A stretch of 64,000 nucleotides of DNA from Lautropia sp. SCN 69-89 (lineage in GTDB: Bacteria; Pseudomonadota; Gammaproteobacteria; Burkholderiales; Burkholderiaceae_E), in the NCBI GenBank assembly GCA_001724855.1, contig MEED01000002.1:1-64000 (forward strand). The letters are read 5' to 3'. Positions within the stretch are counted from its first letter, which is position 1; each line of letters begins with the position of its first letter. Below are positions 26,290 to 34,517 of the stretch, in pieces. Below the pieces are notes generated by a model. The model did no database searches. It was not told the DNA's origin and worked only from the letters and a program-made list of their open reading frames with translations. The translations under genes and the position numbers were made by a program.

Positions 26290-26310
26290 AATTGATTATT
26301 CGTCTCAATT
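26290..26310. promoter_or_regulatory. LysR-type operator candidate
   Basis: AATTGA (26290-26295) and TCAATT (26305-26310) form a perfect 6-bp inverted repeat with a 9-base centre, close to the T-N11-A layout of LysR boxes. It lies 14 bases before the LysR start, in the 152-base gap between the divergent genes. Confidence 0.5.
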
Positions 26311-26324
26311 CATGCGTTTTCTTC

Positions 26325-27272
26325 ATGAATATCAACCTCAGGCAGCTTCAGGCCTTCGTCAGCGTCTACCGGCACGGCAATCTCACTCGCGCAGCCGAGC
26401 AGATGTTCATCACCCAGCCCGCAGCAAGCGTGATGATTCGCCAGCTGGAGGCGTCGATCGGCGTCCGGTTGTTCGATCGCACCACGCGCTCGTTGCGCCC
26501 CACCGCAGCCGCGCACGAGTCGATCGGCCGGGCCGAACGCATCCTGAGAGAGCTCGGCGAACTCGAACGCGGCTTCGACGACGTCGCCAGGCGAAGACGC
26601 GGGCGGCTCGACTTCGGCGCCACGCCCGCGGTCGCCTCGTCGCTGGTGCCTGCGGCCCTGGTGGAGTTTCGCAAGCGCTATCCCGATGTCGACGTCACGC
26701 TGCACGATCTCGCTCCGGAGAATCTGAGCAGCTCGGTGGTCGAAGAGACCGTCGAGTTGAGCATCGGCACGCCCCGGGGTCCGTCGGCCGACGTCGAGCT
26801 GGCCCCACTGATCAACGACAGAATGTGCGTGATCTGCACCTGCGATTCACCGCTGGCGCGGCGCAGGCAGATCGCATGGCGCGAGATCACCGCATATCCG
26901 ACGGTTACAGTGAGGAAGGGAAGCGGCATCCGCGCGATCATCGACGACACGATGGCCCGCCTCGGGCTACCGTTCGAGCCGGCGTTCGAGGTTTCTTATC
27001 TCGCGACCGCCTTGTCGCTGACGCAACACGGACTCGGCATCTCCGTGCTTCCCTCGTACCTGACGCGGTATTTCCACAGTGGCCGATTGGCGGCGATCCG
27101 GCTCGTCGATCCGGTGGTCACCCGAAATCTTTCCGTCATCACCCGAAAGGGAGCCTCGCTGTCGCCCGCCGCGGAGAGTTTCATTGAAATTCTGCGATCG
27201 CGAATCAACGTCGACTCATGCGCGTCGACGCCTCGCGGGCCAAGCCCTCGCGGCAAGCGCGCACGCGCCTGA
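26325..27272 (+). CDS. LysR-family transcriptional regulator
   Basis: A 315-residue LysR regulator. The N-terminal winged helix is MNINLRQLQAFVSVYRHGNL, then TRAAEQMFITQPAASVMIRQ LEASIGVRLFDR in the usual order. The effector domain starts around residue 92 (GRLDFGATPAVASSLVPAAL). ATG 26325 was chosen since the HTH should begin within a few residues; upstream in-frame ATGs would add a non-family tail. It is divergent from the amidohydrolase-Bug operon, with an inverted repeat between them. Confidence 0.92.
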   Translation: MNINLRQLQAFVSVYRHGNLTRAAEQMFITQPAASVMIRQLEASIGVRLFDRTTRSLRPTAAAHESIGRAERILRELGELERGFDDVARRRRGRLDFGATPAVASSLVPAALVEFRKRYPDVDVTLHDLAPENLSSSVVEETVELSIGTPRGPSADVELAPLINDRMCVICTCDSPLARRRQIAWREITAYPTVTVRKGSGIRAIIDDTMARLGLPFEPAFEVSYLATALSLTQHGLGISVLPSYLTRYFHSGRLAAIRLVDPVVTRNLSVITRKGASLSPAAESFIEILRSRINVDSCASTPRGPSPRGKRARA

Positions 27273-27310
27273 ACGCCGTGCCGTCCACGCATCTCAGGAC
27301 GGCACCGACG

Positions 27311-27847
27311 TCACTTGTTCGATTGCACAACCATTCGCCGCCACCACCGTCCAAGCCACGCAGCGAACCGCGCCATCCACCCACGCCCGGCGCCCGGCAC
27401 CGGCCTGGGCCCGGCCATCACGGCTCCGAAACGTCGCTCGAGATGCGCGGCGAACTGCGCGGCGCGCTCGTCCGCCCTCCTTTCGAACAGGCTGTCGACC
27501 ACCGGCTTCAACGGCCCCTCGCCCTTGACGCTGACCAGGCCAAACATCTCGGTGCCGGCGCCGCTGGGCTGCAGGGCCACTTCGATCTCCATGGTCAGGT
27601 GCTCGGCGGTGGCGACCGCGTGAAGCCTGTTCGGCGGATCTTCCGCGTCGATCTGCGCGGTCAGCTCGACGATCAGCGGCACGACGCCGATCCGCTCCTT
27701 CACTGTCAGCTCCGCGGTGCGGTCGTCCACCAGTCGAACCTCCTCCACGCCGGGAATGCACGAGCACAGCGCATGCACGTCGCGCACGAACCCCCACACT
27801 TCCACCGGTGGCGCGTTGACGGAGAACCTGGCCTCGCGCTCGGGCAT
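27311..27847 (-). CDS. CoxG-like SRPBCC protein
   Basis: A 178-residue protein of the CoxG/SRPBCC (START-like) fold. The N-terminus FSVNAPPVEVWGFVRDVHAL and CIPGVEEVRLVDDRTAELTV, with the conserved CIPG, are the CoxG signature. The C-terminal tail is Arg/Trp-rich and amphipathic (FAAWLGRWWRRMVV), perhaps a membrane anchor as in CoxG. CoxG-type proteins bind lipids or quinones and recruit dehydrogenases to the membrane. Its start shares one base with the stop of the FAD oxidoreductase gene (TGATG at 27845-27849). Confidence 0.82.
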   Translation of the reverse strand: MPEREARFSVNAPPVEVWGFVRDVHALCSCIPGVEEVRLVDDRTAELTVKERIGVVPLIVELTAQIDAEDPPNRLHAVATAEHLTMEIEVALQPSGAGTEMFGLVSVKGEGPLKPVVDSLFERRADERAAQFAAHLERRFGAVMAGPRPVPGAGRGWMARFAAWLGRWWRRMVVQSNK

Positions 27848-29436
27848 CAGTCCCACCACCTGTTCAGGTGGAAGTCCTGCGCGATGACGCCGGCTGCGTT
27901 GTGCCCCGCACCCGCGTGCACACCACCGCCGGGGTGGCAGTAGCCGCCACACATGTAGAGCCCCTCGATCGGGGTCCGATAGCCAGACCAGCCGGCGAAC
28001 GGCCGGAAGTAGCCCATCTGGTCGGGCGTCATGTCGCCGACCACGTCGACGCCGTTGACCAGGTTGTCGTTGTGGCGCTCGGTGTCGGTCGGATCCTGGA
28101 TCGTCATCGCGAGGATCTTGTCGCGCGTCATGTTCGGCGCGTACGACTGCCACAGGTCGAGCAGGTGCTCGGCGTACTCGGTGCGCGCCGCGCCCCATCC
28201 GCGCGGCCCGTCGGGTTCGACGCGGTACGGCGCGTACTGCCAGACGACGGCGGTGTGCTTGCCCGCCGGCGCCTGCGAAGGATCGAACAGCGTGGGCACG
28301 GTTACCTGCAGCATCTCTTTGCGCGGCGGCCTGCCCATCGCGATTTCCTGGTACGCGCGCACCTGGTCCTGCATGCTCGCGCCGAACATCTCCTGGCTGA
28401 ACGCGGAGTTCACCGCGGGATTGCGCGCAGCCGCGCGATAGTCGGGCGGCTCCGCGAGCGCCAGGTGCAGCAAGAAGAGCGAACGCCCGTTCGAGTGGTA
28501 GTTGCGCACCCGCGTGGCGAATGCGGCAGGCAGGTGCTCCTCGCCGACCATGTCGAGGAAGCTCTTCTTCGGCTCCACGTTGGTGACGACCGCCTTCGTT
28601 GCCTCGATCAGCGTGCCGTCGTCGAGTTCCACCCCGCCGGCGCGGTTGCCGTGCACCAGAATGCGCCTCACGGCGGCGTCGGCCTTCACCACTCCGCCGT
28701 GCGCCTCCACCGCGCGCCGCAACCCGAGCGCGAGCTTCCCCGAGCCGCCCACGCAGATCGGTGCCTCCGCCCTGAGGATGCGGAACAGGCAGACCCATCC
28801 CTGCCCGAACTGGTCGGGCGCGAAACCGAGCACCGTCATCCGCGCAAGGAAATGGACCTTCACCTCCTCGCTCTCGAACAGCTCGTCGAGCAGTTGCACC
28901 GGCGTGCTCGCCTGCCATTGAAGCAGCGCCCTGCCCTCGGCGGACTTCTCCAGCTGCGCGCTTTGCACCGACGGCGGCAGCGGCGGCGAGTACATCAGCG
29001 GCAGGTAGGCCGATTCGATGAATTCACCGTAGTCTTCGACCAGCTGCCGGAACGTGCATGCGTCGCTCGCCGAGAACCGGGCCAACTCCGCGGCCATCCG
29101 CGCGGTGTCCCGGTACATCACGATGCTTTCGTCGCCGCGGAACAAGGTGCCGCGCAGATGTTCGGGGTAGACGTACCTGACGCCATGGCGCTCGAGCTCC
29201 AGGTCCCGATAGACCGGACTCGTGGGGATGTGCGTGTGCACGACCGAGCAGATGTTGTGCCGGAACCCCGGCAGTGTGGCCTCCGAGGTACTGCACGAGC
29301 CACCCACCTCCTGGCGGCGCTCGAGCACGAGTACGCTGGCGCCGGCTTTCGCGAGATAGGCCGCGCAGGCCAATCCGTTGTGACCGGAGCCGACGATGAC
29401 GAAGTCATACGACATGGCGCCAGCGCCTCGGCTCAT
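27847..29436 (-). CDS. FAD-dependent oxidoreductase (phytoene dehydrogenase-like, COG1233)
   Basis: A 529-residue flavoprotein. The Rossmann motif DFVIVGSGHNGLACAAYLAK (GxGxxG) at the N-terminus and ERRQEVGGSC are typical of the NAD(P)/FAD amine oxidase and phytoene desaturase group. The C-terminal FAD motif is IEGLYMCGGYCHPGGGVHAG. The substrate is unknown. ATG 29436 overlaps the IclR stop as ATGA; MSYD at 29415 is an alternative. It is followed directly by the CoxG-like gene, which suggests membrane recruitment or electron transfer to quinone. Confidence 0.85.
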   Translation of the reverse strand: MSRGAGAMSYDFVIVGSGHNGLACAAYLAKAGASVLVLERRQEVGGSCSTSEATLPGFRHNICSVVHTHIPTSPVYRDLELERHGVRYVYPEHLRGTLFRGDESIVMYRDTARMAAELARFSASDACTFRQLVEDYGEFIESAYLPLMYSPPLPPSVQSAQLEKSAEGRALLQWQASTPVQLLDELFESEEVKVHFLARMTVLGFAPDQFGQGWVCLFRILRAEAPICVGGSGKLALGLRRAVEAHGGVVKADAAVRRILVHGNRAGGVELDDGTLIEATKAVVTNVEPKKSFLDMVGEEHLPAAFATRVRNYHSNGRSLFLLHLALAEPPDYRAAARNPAVNSAFSQEMFGASMQDQVRAYQEIAMGRPPRKEMLQVTVPTLFDPSQAPAGKHTAVVWQYAPYRVEPDGPRGWGAARTEYAEHLLDLWQSYAPNMTRDKILAMTIQDPTDTERHNDNLVNGVDVVGDMTPDQMGYFRPFAGWSGYRTPIEGLYMCGGYCHPGGGVHAGAGHNAAGVIAQDFHLNRWWD

Positions 29437-30188
29437 TCGTGCAAACGGCTCGACAGTTCGTGAGCCGCCTGCCGCAGCCGGCGGGCCAGCTGGTCGGGGC
29501 TGCGGGCGCGGAGCAGGTTGGTCGGGCAGGCCATGCTCAGCGCCGCCACGGTGCGTCCCGCCCGTTGCACCGGTGCGGCAAGCGCCAGCAGGCCGGTGAC
29601 GGCCTCCTCGCGGCTCCAGCCGATTCCGTCGCGGTGGATGGCGGCGATCTCGCGCATCAGCCTCTGGCGCGAGACCACGCTGGCCGGCGTGAGCCGCGGC
29701 ATGCCTTGCCGGCGCAGGACTGCCTCGGCCTCGTGGCGCGGAAGGCCGGCGAGCAGCACCTTCCCGGCCGCGCTCACCGACAGCGGAAGCCGGTCACCGG
29801 CGGCCATCGCCGCGGCGCGGATCGGCAGCGTGGCTTCGATCACCTGCACGAACAGCGCCTGCTCCTCGTCGAGCACCGCGAGCGAGACCATGTGGCCGCA
29901 GGCGTCGCGCAAGGCCTCGAGAACCGGCCGCCCCGCGCGCAACAGCGGATCCTGTTCGACGAAGCCGGCTGCCACCCGGTACAGGCTGTCGCCCAGGCTA
30001 TAGCGTCCCGTGTCCGGATCCTGTCTCAGGAAACCCTCCGCGACAAGCGTGACCGCAAGCCGGTAGGCCGTCGACTTGTGCAGCCCGACCCTGGCGGCAA
30101 GCTCGGTGACCCCCAGCGGCGGCGTCGCGCAGTCGAACGCCTTCAACATGGTCAGTGCCCGCCGCACGGATTGAGTGCTGTTCTGCAT
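29433..30188 (-). CDS. IclR-family transcriptional regulator
   Basis: A 251-residue IclR regulator. The winged helix is ALTMLKAFDCATPPLGVTEL, then AARVGLHKSTAYRLAVTLVA. The effector-binding domain carries LAVLDEEQALFVQVIEATLP and a GKVLLAGLPRHEAEAVL block. ATG 30188 gives a short N-terminal tail; the longer ORF lacks family similarity. It lies first in an operon with the FAD oxidoreductase and CoxG-like genes and probably controls them. Confidence 0.9.
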   Translation of the reverse strand: MQNSTQSVRRALTMLKAFDCATPPLGVTELAARVGLHKSTAYRLAVTLVAEGFLRQDPDTGRYSLGDSLYRVAAGFVEQDPLLRAGRPVLEALRDACGHMVSLAVLDEEQALFVQVIEATLPIRAAAMAAGDRLPLSVSAAGKVLLAGLPRHEAEAVLRRQGMPRLTPASVVSRQRLMREIAAIHRDGIGWSREEAVTGLLALAAPVQRAGRTVAALSMACPTNLLRARSPDQLARRLRQAAHELSSRLHE

Positions 30189-30287
30189 CGTGAGACAAAG
30201 GTCCGCGGTTCGAACCCGACGGAACTTACCCCCGCCGGGTCGACCGGTCAATGCCCGATGATCGGGTGACGGGCAGCGCGGGGATCT

Positions 30288-31358
30288 TCAGGCGGGCGGC
30301 CTGCGCGAGCGCGCCAGCGTGTCGGAAGGCGATTCGCCATATCGCGCCTTGTACTCGGCGGCGAAACGCCCCAGATGGAAGTACCCGACCCCAAGCGCGA
30401 CGTCGGTCACCCGCGTTCCCGGTTGTGCGCCGGCGAGCGCCTCACGCGCCTTGGCCAGCCGTTGTACCCTGACGAATTCGATCGGCGTCGAGTTCCGATA
30501 GCGCCGGAACCCCGCCTGCAGACGGCGCAAGCTGACCCCGAGCTGCACCGCAAGGCCAGCCAGGCCATCCGGCAGCGCCGGATCGGCTGCGATCATCTCC
30601 TCGGCACGGCGCACGAAACCGGGCGCGGCAGCGCCGGCATCGACTTCCAGCGCCAGGCTGTAGTTGTGCGGCTGTACCATCAACAGCGTCGAAATCAGCG
30701 CATCGTCGAGCAGGCGCCTGGCAAGCGGAGACTTGAGGTAGATCGACACCGGGGACAACTCGGCCGACACGAATTCGACCAGGCGGCTCCAGCTCCTGCC
30801 GGTCTCGCCGCCGAGGTCGAGCACCGGATCGAACTCGATCGGTTGCGTCGGTGCGCGTCCGATCATCGCCGCGAGCCGCCGTTCGAGCGCCGCACGCGAA
30901 ATCTTCACCGAGAGCTTGCGACAGTCGTCGTCCCAGTCGGCCACGACCGGCTGACTGCAGGACTGCACCGACGCGACGCCGCGACGCGAGACCACCTCGC
31001 TGCGTCCACAACGTATTGTCGAAACGCCGGAGACCGGCATTCCGACCAGATAAAAGCTTCCGAGCGCGCCGGGCTCGAGACGCACCGCTGCGCCGTACTG
31101 TGCATAGATGAGCGAGGCATCGCCCAGGGAGACCGCGTGGCAGCGAACGTCGAGACGGGCCCCGCGACGCGCAGGCCGCATCGCATGCGGCGCCAGAAGC
31201 TGCCCAAACGCACGTCGTGCTTCGTCGGCGTCACGGGTGCGGAAGAGTTCGAACCCGGTCAACGGGGAATTTGACGGATCCATCACTTCGCGATCCGGAT
31301 AGTCGCGGCGCGATTCGGATAGCGGCGCCTCGGTGCAGGACTCTAGCATGGCGTTCAT
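30288..31358 (-). CDS. AraC-family transcriptional regulator
   Basis: An approximately 356-residue AraC-type regulator. The N-terminal AraC_binding_2-like domain begins near GFELFRTRDADEARRAFGQL. The C-terminal double HTH is LAVQLGVSLRRLQAGFRRYR and VTDVALGVGYFHLGRFAAEY, then KARYGESPSDTLARSRR. The start is uncertain: ATG 31358, 31349 and 31283 are all possible and none has a clear Shine-Dalgarno. It is divergent from the ThDP enzyme gene at 31385 and probably regulates it. Confidence 0.85.
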   Translation of the reverse strand: MNAMLESCTEAPLSESRRDYPDREVMDPSNSPLTGFELFRTRDADEARRAFGQLLAPHAMRPARRGARLDVRCHAVSLGDASLIYAQYGAAVRLEPGALGSFYLVGMPVSGVSTIRCGRSEVVSRRGVASVQSCSQPVVADWDDDCRKLSVKISRAALERRLAAMIGRAPTQPIEFDPVLDLGGETGRSWSRLVEFVSAELSPVSIYLKSPLARRLLDDALISTLLMVQPHNYSLALEVDAGAAAPGFVRRAEEMIAADPALPDGLAGLAVQLGVSLRRLQAGFRRYRNSTPIEFVRVQRLAKAREALAGAQPGTRVTDVALGVGYFHLGRFAAEYKARYGESPSDTLARSRRPPA

Positions 31359-31384
31359 ATCGACAGGATCAGTCGGGGGGAAAT

Positions 31385-33058
31385 GTGACGACGGCAGCCA
31401 GGGAAGCGATCGCCGTCCTGAAGGCAAACGGGATCGAGCGGATTTTCGGGAATCCGGGAACAACCGAACTCGCATTGCTCGAGGCGACCGTCTCCGGCGG
31501 CGTCGCGTTTCACCTGTGCCTGAACGAAGGAGTCGCGGTGGCGATGGCCGACGGCTACGGTCGGGCGACTGGCAGCGTTGGTGTGGTGATGGTGCACACC
31601 TCGGTCGGCACGGCGAACACGCTGACGAACCTGATCAACCTGCGCAGCGATCGCTCGCCGCTTCTGGTGATCGCGGGCGACAAGGACGATCGGCTCACCG
31701 GGCGCGGATGTTTTTGCGAGGTACCCGACATGCCGGGACTCGTGCGGCAGGTCACCAAGGAAGCATGGCGCGTCACGCTACCCGAAAAGCTGCCCGAACT
31801 GGTGCAGCGCGGGCTCAAGGTAGCCGAGGCGCCGCCGCGCGGCCCGGTATTCATCGCCGCCCCCGAAAACTACATGCTGGAGGAACTCGCGCCCGGTTTC
31901 GCTGGTCGCTACGCTCGACGCGCAGACAGCATGACGATGCGGGCGCACCCCGACGACCTGAGAGCCTTGTTGCGCGCGCTGACCGACGCCGAGCGTCCAT
32001 TGCTGGTCGCGGGCAACGAGATCGGCGCCAGCGATTCAGTGCCCCTGCTGGTCGAGATCGTCGAGAAGCTTTGCGTGCCGGTGGTCGGCGAAGAGGTCTT
32101 CACGACCAACGCCATGAACTTTCCGACCGACCATCCCTACTATCACGGCAACTTTGCGCCCGCCGTTCCGGTCGTGCGCGACGCCGACCTGGTGGTTGCC
32201 ATCGGCGCCAGGATGTTCATGGAATACAGCTGGCCCGAGAAGCCCTACCTGCAGGCGGGTGTGCGCCTGATTCAGGTCGGCGGCGACCCGAGCGAGCTGG
32301 GCAAGATCTACCCCACCGATCTCGCGCTGCTCGGCGACGCCGGGGACGCGGTACGCGACCTCCACGGCATGCTGGCAACCAGGTCCGTGCCGCCCGGCAA
32401 GGCACTCGAAGCGCGCCGGGCACGCGCGAGAGGTCGCCCGGCGTCGCTTCGTGAAGACCCGCGCGGAGTGCCTCATCCCTGGGTGCCGATGCCAGGCGAG
32501 CCGATGCACCCGCAGCGCCTGCTTGCCGTGATGAGCGAAATCCTGCCCCCGGACGTCGCGATCGTGGACGAGTCCGTGCTGTCGAAGTCGATGATGCAGT
32601 CCTGTTTCCGACTCGGCGAGGACCGGCGCTACTTCGGAACCTCCGGCGGGGGGCTCGGATGGGGTATCGCGGCTGCGGTCGGCGTCCAACTCGGGATGTC
32701 GTCCCGGCGCGTCGTCGCGTTCGTCGGCGACGGCGGCGCACTCTTCAACATACAGGCGCTGTGGTCCGCCGCCCACCTCCATGCGCCGCTGATCGTCGTC
32801 GTCGTGAATAACGGCGGCTACATGGCCGTTCGGCGTGGGCTCGGTCAAGTCGGTGGCGCTTGCGCCGACGCGGGCTCGTACCCCGGCTCGGCGCTCGCGC
32901 GGCCAGAGGTTGACCTCTGCGCCATTGCGCGTGGATTCGGCGTTCGGGCCGCTTCGGCGAGTTCGGAACGGGAGGTCGGCGACGCGCTGCACTGGGCGCT
33001 CGCCACAAACGAACCTGCCCTCATCGATGCGCGCGTCGCGGCGTCGGTCTATTACTGA
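31385..33058 (+). CDS. ThDP-dependent decarboxylase/synthase, benzoylformate decarboxylase-like
   Basis: A 557-residue thiamine diphosphate enzyme. GTG 31385 follows a GGGGGG Shine-Dalgarno. Cofactor-activating Glu48 (CLNEGVAVAMADGYGRA) and His71 (MVHTSVGTANTL) align with E47 and H70 of benzoylformate decarboxylase. The ThDP/Mg motif is VAFVGDGGALFN ending in VVVVNNGGY. Two BFD substrate residues differ: S26 is Thr26 (FGNPGTTE), and the H281 position (IGARMFMEYSWPEK) lacks His. It therefore probably decarboxylates or carboligates a different 2-keto acid. The neighbouring Bug protein and the aldehyde dehydrogenase stump suggest a former keto-acid to aldehyde to acid route. Confidence 0.85.
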   Translation: MTTAAREAIAVLKANGIERIFGNPGTTELALLEATVSGGVAFHLCLNEGVAVAMADGYGRATGSVGVVMVHTSVGTANTLTNLINLRSDRSPLLVIAGDKDDRLTGRGCFCEVPDMPGLVRQVTKEAWRVTLPEKLPELVQRGLKVAEAPPRGPVFIAAPENYMLEELAPGFAGRYARRADSMTMRAHPDDLRALLRALTDAERPLLVAGNEIGASDSVPLLVEIVEKLCVPVVGEEVFTTNAMNFPTDHPYYHGNFAPAVPVVRDADLVVAIGARMFMEYSWPEKPYLQAGVRLIQVGGDPSELGKIYPTDLALLGDAGDAVRDLHGMLATRSVPPGKALEARRARARGRPASLREDPRGVPHPWVPMPGEPMHPQRLLAVMSEILPPDVAIVDESVLSKSMMQSCFRLGEDRRYFGTSGGGLGWGIAAAVGVQLGMSSRRVVAFVGDGGALFNIQALWSAAHLHAPLIVVVVNNGGYMAVRRGLGQVGGACADAGSYPGSALARPEVDLCAIARGFGVRAASASSEREVGDALHWALATNEPALIDARVAASVYY

Positions 33059-33078
33059 TCCTTCGGGGAGACACGAAC

Positions 33079-34065
33079 ATGTCCAGACGTCGCCGCTTCC
33101 TCGTCGCAACAGGCGCTGCGGCCGGGATGGCCGCCCTCGGCCTGCGTTCCTCGCCGGCATCGGCCCAACCGCTGAAATCCGCCAGAATCGTGGTCGGCTT
33201 TCCTCCCGGCGGAAGCAACGACGTGATTGCGCGGCTGCTCGCCGACAAGCTGCGCGGGGTATACGCCGACACGCTGATCGTCGAGAACAGGGCCGGGGCC
33301 GGAGGACGCATTGGCGTTGAAGTGGTACGCAACGCGGCGCCCGATGGCAGCGTCATCCTTCAGACGCCAGGCACGATCCTGACGATGTATCCGCACCTGT
33401 ACCGCTCGCTCGGCTACGACGCGCTGCGCGACTTCAGGCCCGTGTCCCCGATCTGTACATTCGACATCGCGCTCGCCGTGGGTCCGGAGACCACTGCGCG
33501 CACTGTCGGCGAGTTGGTGCAATGGTTCAAGGCCAATCCGCAGCGGGCAAGCTTCGGCTCGCCTGCGCCAGGGGCCTCCCCGCACTTCGTGGGTTTGATG
33601 TTCGCGCAGGCCGCAGGGCTGAATCTGGTGCATGTGGGCTACAAGGGGGCCGCCCCGGCGGTTCAGGACCTGCTCGGCGGACAGATCCCGGCGTACTTCG
33701 GCACGCTCGCCGACGTCGCTCCGTACCTCGACAGCGGCCGGGTGCGCGTGCTCGCCACCTCCGGCCCCACGCGCGCGGCGTTGACGCCCGAGTCGCCGAC
33801 CTTCGTCGAAGCCGGATACAGGAGCGTCCAGGTACAGGAGTGGTACGGAATGCTGCTTCCCGCAGGCGCCCCGCCTTCCATGGCGACCGCGCTGAACGAG
33901 GCGTTGCGCGGCGCGCTTCGCGATTCCGACGTCATCGCGCGGTTGAAGACGCTCAACGTGGACCCGGCGCCGATGAGCCCCTCCGATTTCGCCGAGCGGA
34001 TCCGCAATGAGCAGGTGGCCTGGGCGCCGGTGGTACGCGCTTCCGGGTTCAAGCCAGAGGGATAG
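33079..34065 (+). CDS. Bug/TctC-family tripartite tricarboxylate solute-binding protein
   Basis: A 328-residue periplasmic protein. The signal MSRRRRFLVATGAAAGMAAL looks Tat-like (RRRFLV). The Bug motifs are VVGFPPGGSNDVIARLLADK, IVENRAGAGGRIGVEVVRNA, SFGSPAPGASPHFVGLMFAQ and VHVGYKGAAPAVQDLLGGQI. It probably captures the organic acid used by the ThDP enzyme encoded 20 bases upstream. The stop codon is followed at once by a broken aldehyde dehydrogenase fragment. Confidence 0.92.
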   Translation: MSRRRRFLVATGAAAGMAALGLRSSPASAQPLKSARIVVGFPPGGSNDVIARLLADKLRGVYADTLIVENRAGAGGRIGVEVVRNAAPDGSVILQTPGTILTMYPHLYRSLGYDALRDFRPVSPICTFDIALAVGPETTARTVGELVQWFKANPQRASFGSPAPGASPHFVGLMFAQAAGLNLVHVGYKGAAPAVQDLLGGQIPAYFGTLADVAPYLDSGRVRVLATSGPTRAALTPESPTFVEAGYRSVQVQEWYGMLLPAGAPPSMATALNEALRGALRDSDVIARLKTLNVDPAPMSPSDFAERIRNEQVAWAPVVRASGFKPEG

Positions 34066-34067
34066 CG

Positions 34068-34193
34068 CTTGCCGGCGTCGACTTCCATGTACCGTTCGGC
34101 GGACGCAAGGCCTCGAGCTTCGGTCCGCGCGAGCAGGGAAGCTATGCGGCCGAGTTTTACACCACGGTGAAGACTGCCTACATCCAGGCATGA
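34068..34193 (+). pseudogene. aldehyde dehydrogenase C-terminal remnant
   Basis: Two bases after the Bug stop, 41 codons read LAGVDFHVPFGGRKASSFGP, then REQGSYAAEFYTTVKTAY and a TGA at 34191-34193. This is the C-terminal end of an NAD(P)-dependent aldehyde dehydrogenase (the PFGGRK...GPREQG motif and YTTVKT strand of the oligomerisation tail). There is no catalytic Cys, cofactor domain or start codon. The rest (about 440 residues) has been deleted, apparently by the event that placed the Bug gene in front. Confidence 0.82.
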
Positions 34194-34335
34194 GCCCAGG
34201 AGTGCATGGAAGCCCTGACGTCCATGTGCTTGCTCCGACGCAAAGCGGGCCGAAGCCGATCGGTGTAATAGTCGAGGGGAGCGTATGTGGCCCGGAATCC
34301 GCGACGTACGCGCCCCTCGACCGCAGGAGGATCGG

Positions 34336-34497
34336 ATGAACCCGAGGAAGTTCGCCAAGGTAGCGGCGATCGCCATCCTGATCGCCGGCGTGCTGCCGGC
34401 CGTCGGCGGCTGCGCCGCGCTGAACAGCAAGCTGACCAACCAGCCGTCGAGGATCCTGACCCCCGACGAGTTGCCGCAGATCTATCGCAACTACTAG
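34336..34497 (+). CDS. small putative lipoprotein (53 aa)
   Basis: A 53-residue protein with a positively charged start (MNPRKFAKVAAIAILIAGVL) and the lipobox AVGGC, with the lipidated Cys at about residue 27. The mature part is only about 26 residues and ends DELPQIYRNY. GGAGG 6 bases upstream supports the ATG. Function unknown. It is convergent with the FadL gene. The preceding 142 bases (34194-34335) hold no gene that I recognise. Confidence 0.6.
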   Translation: MNPRKFAKVAAIAILIAGVLPAVGGCAALNSKLTNQPSRILTPDELPQIYRNY

Positions 34498-34517
34498 GGT
34501 GCGGCCGTCGGTCCCGC

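Noticed and set aside
30195-30225. tRNA T-arm-like GGTTCGAACCC
   Set aside because: The flanking bases do not complete a 5-bp T-stem and no acceptor, D or anticodon arm is found; taken as chance in the IclR upstream region.
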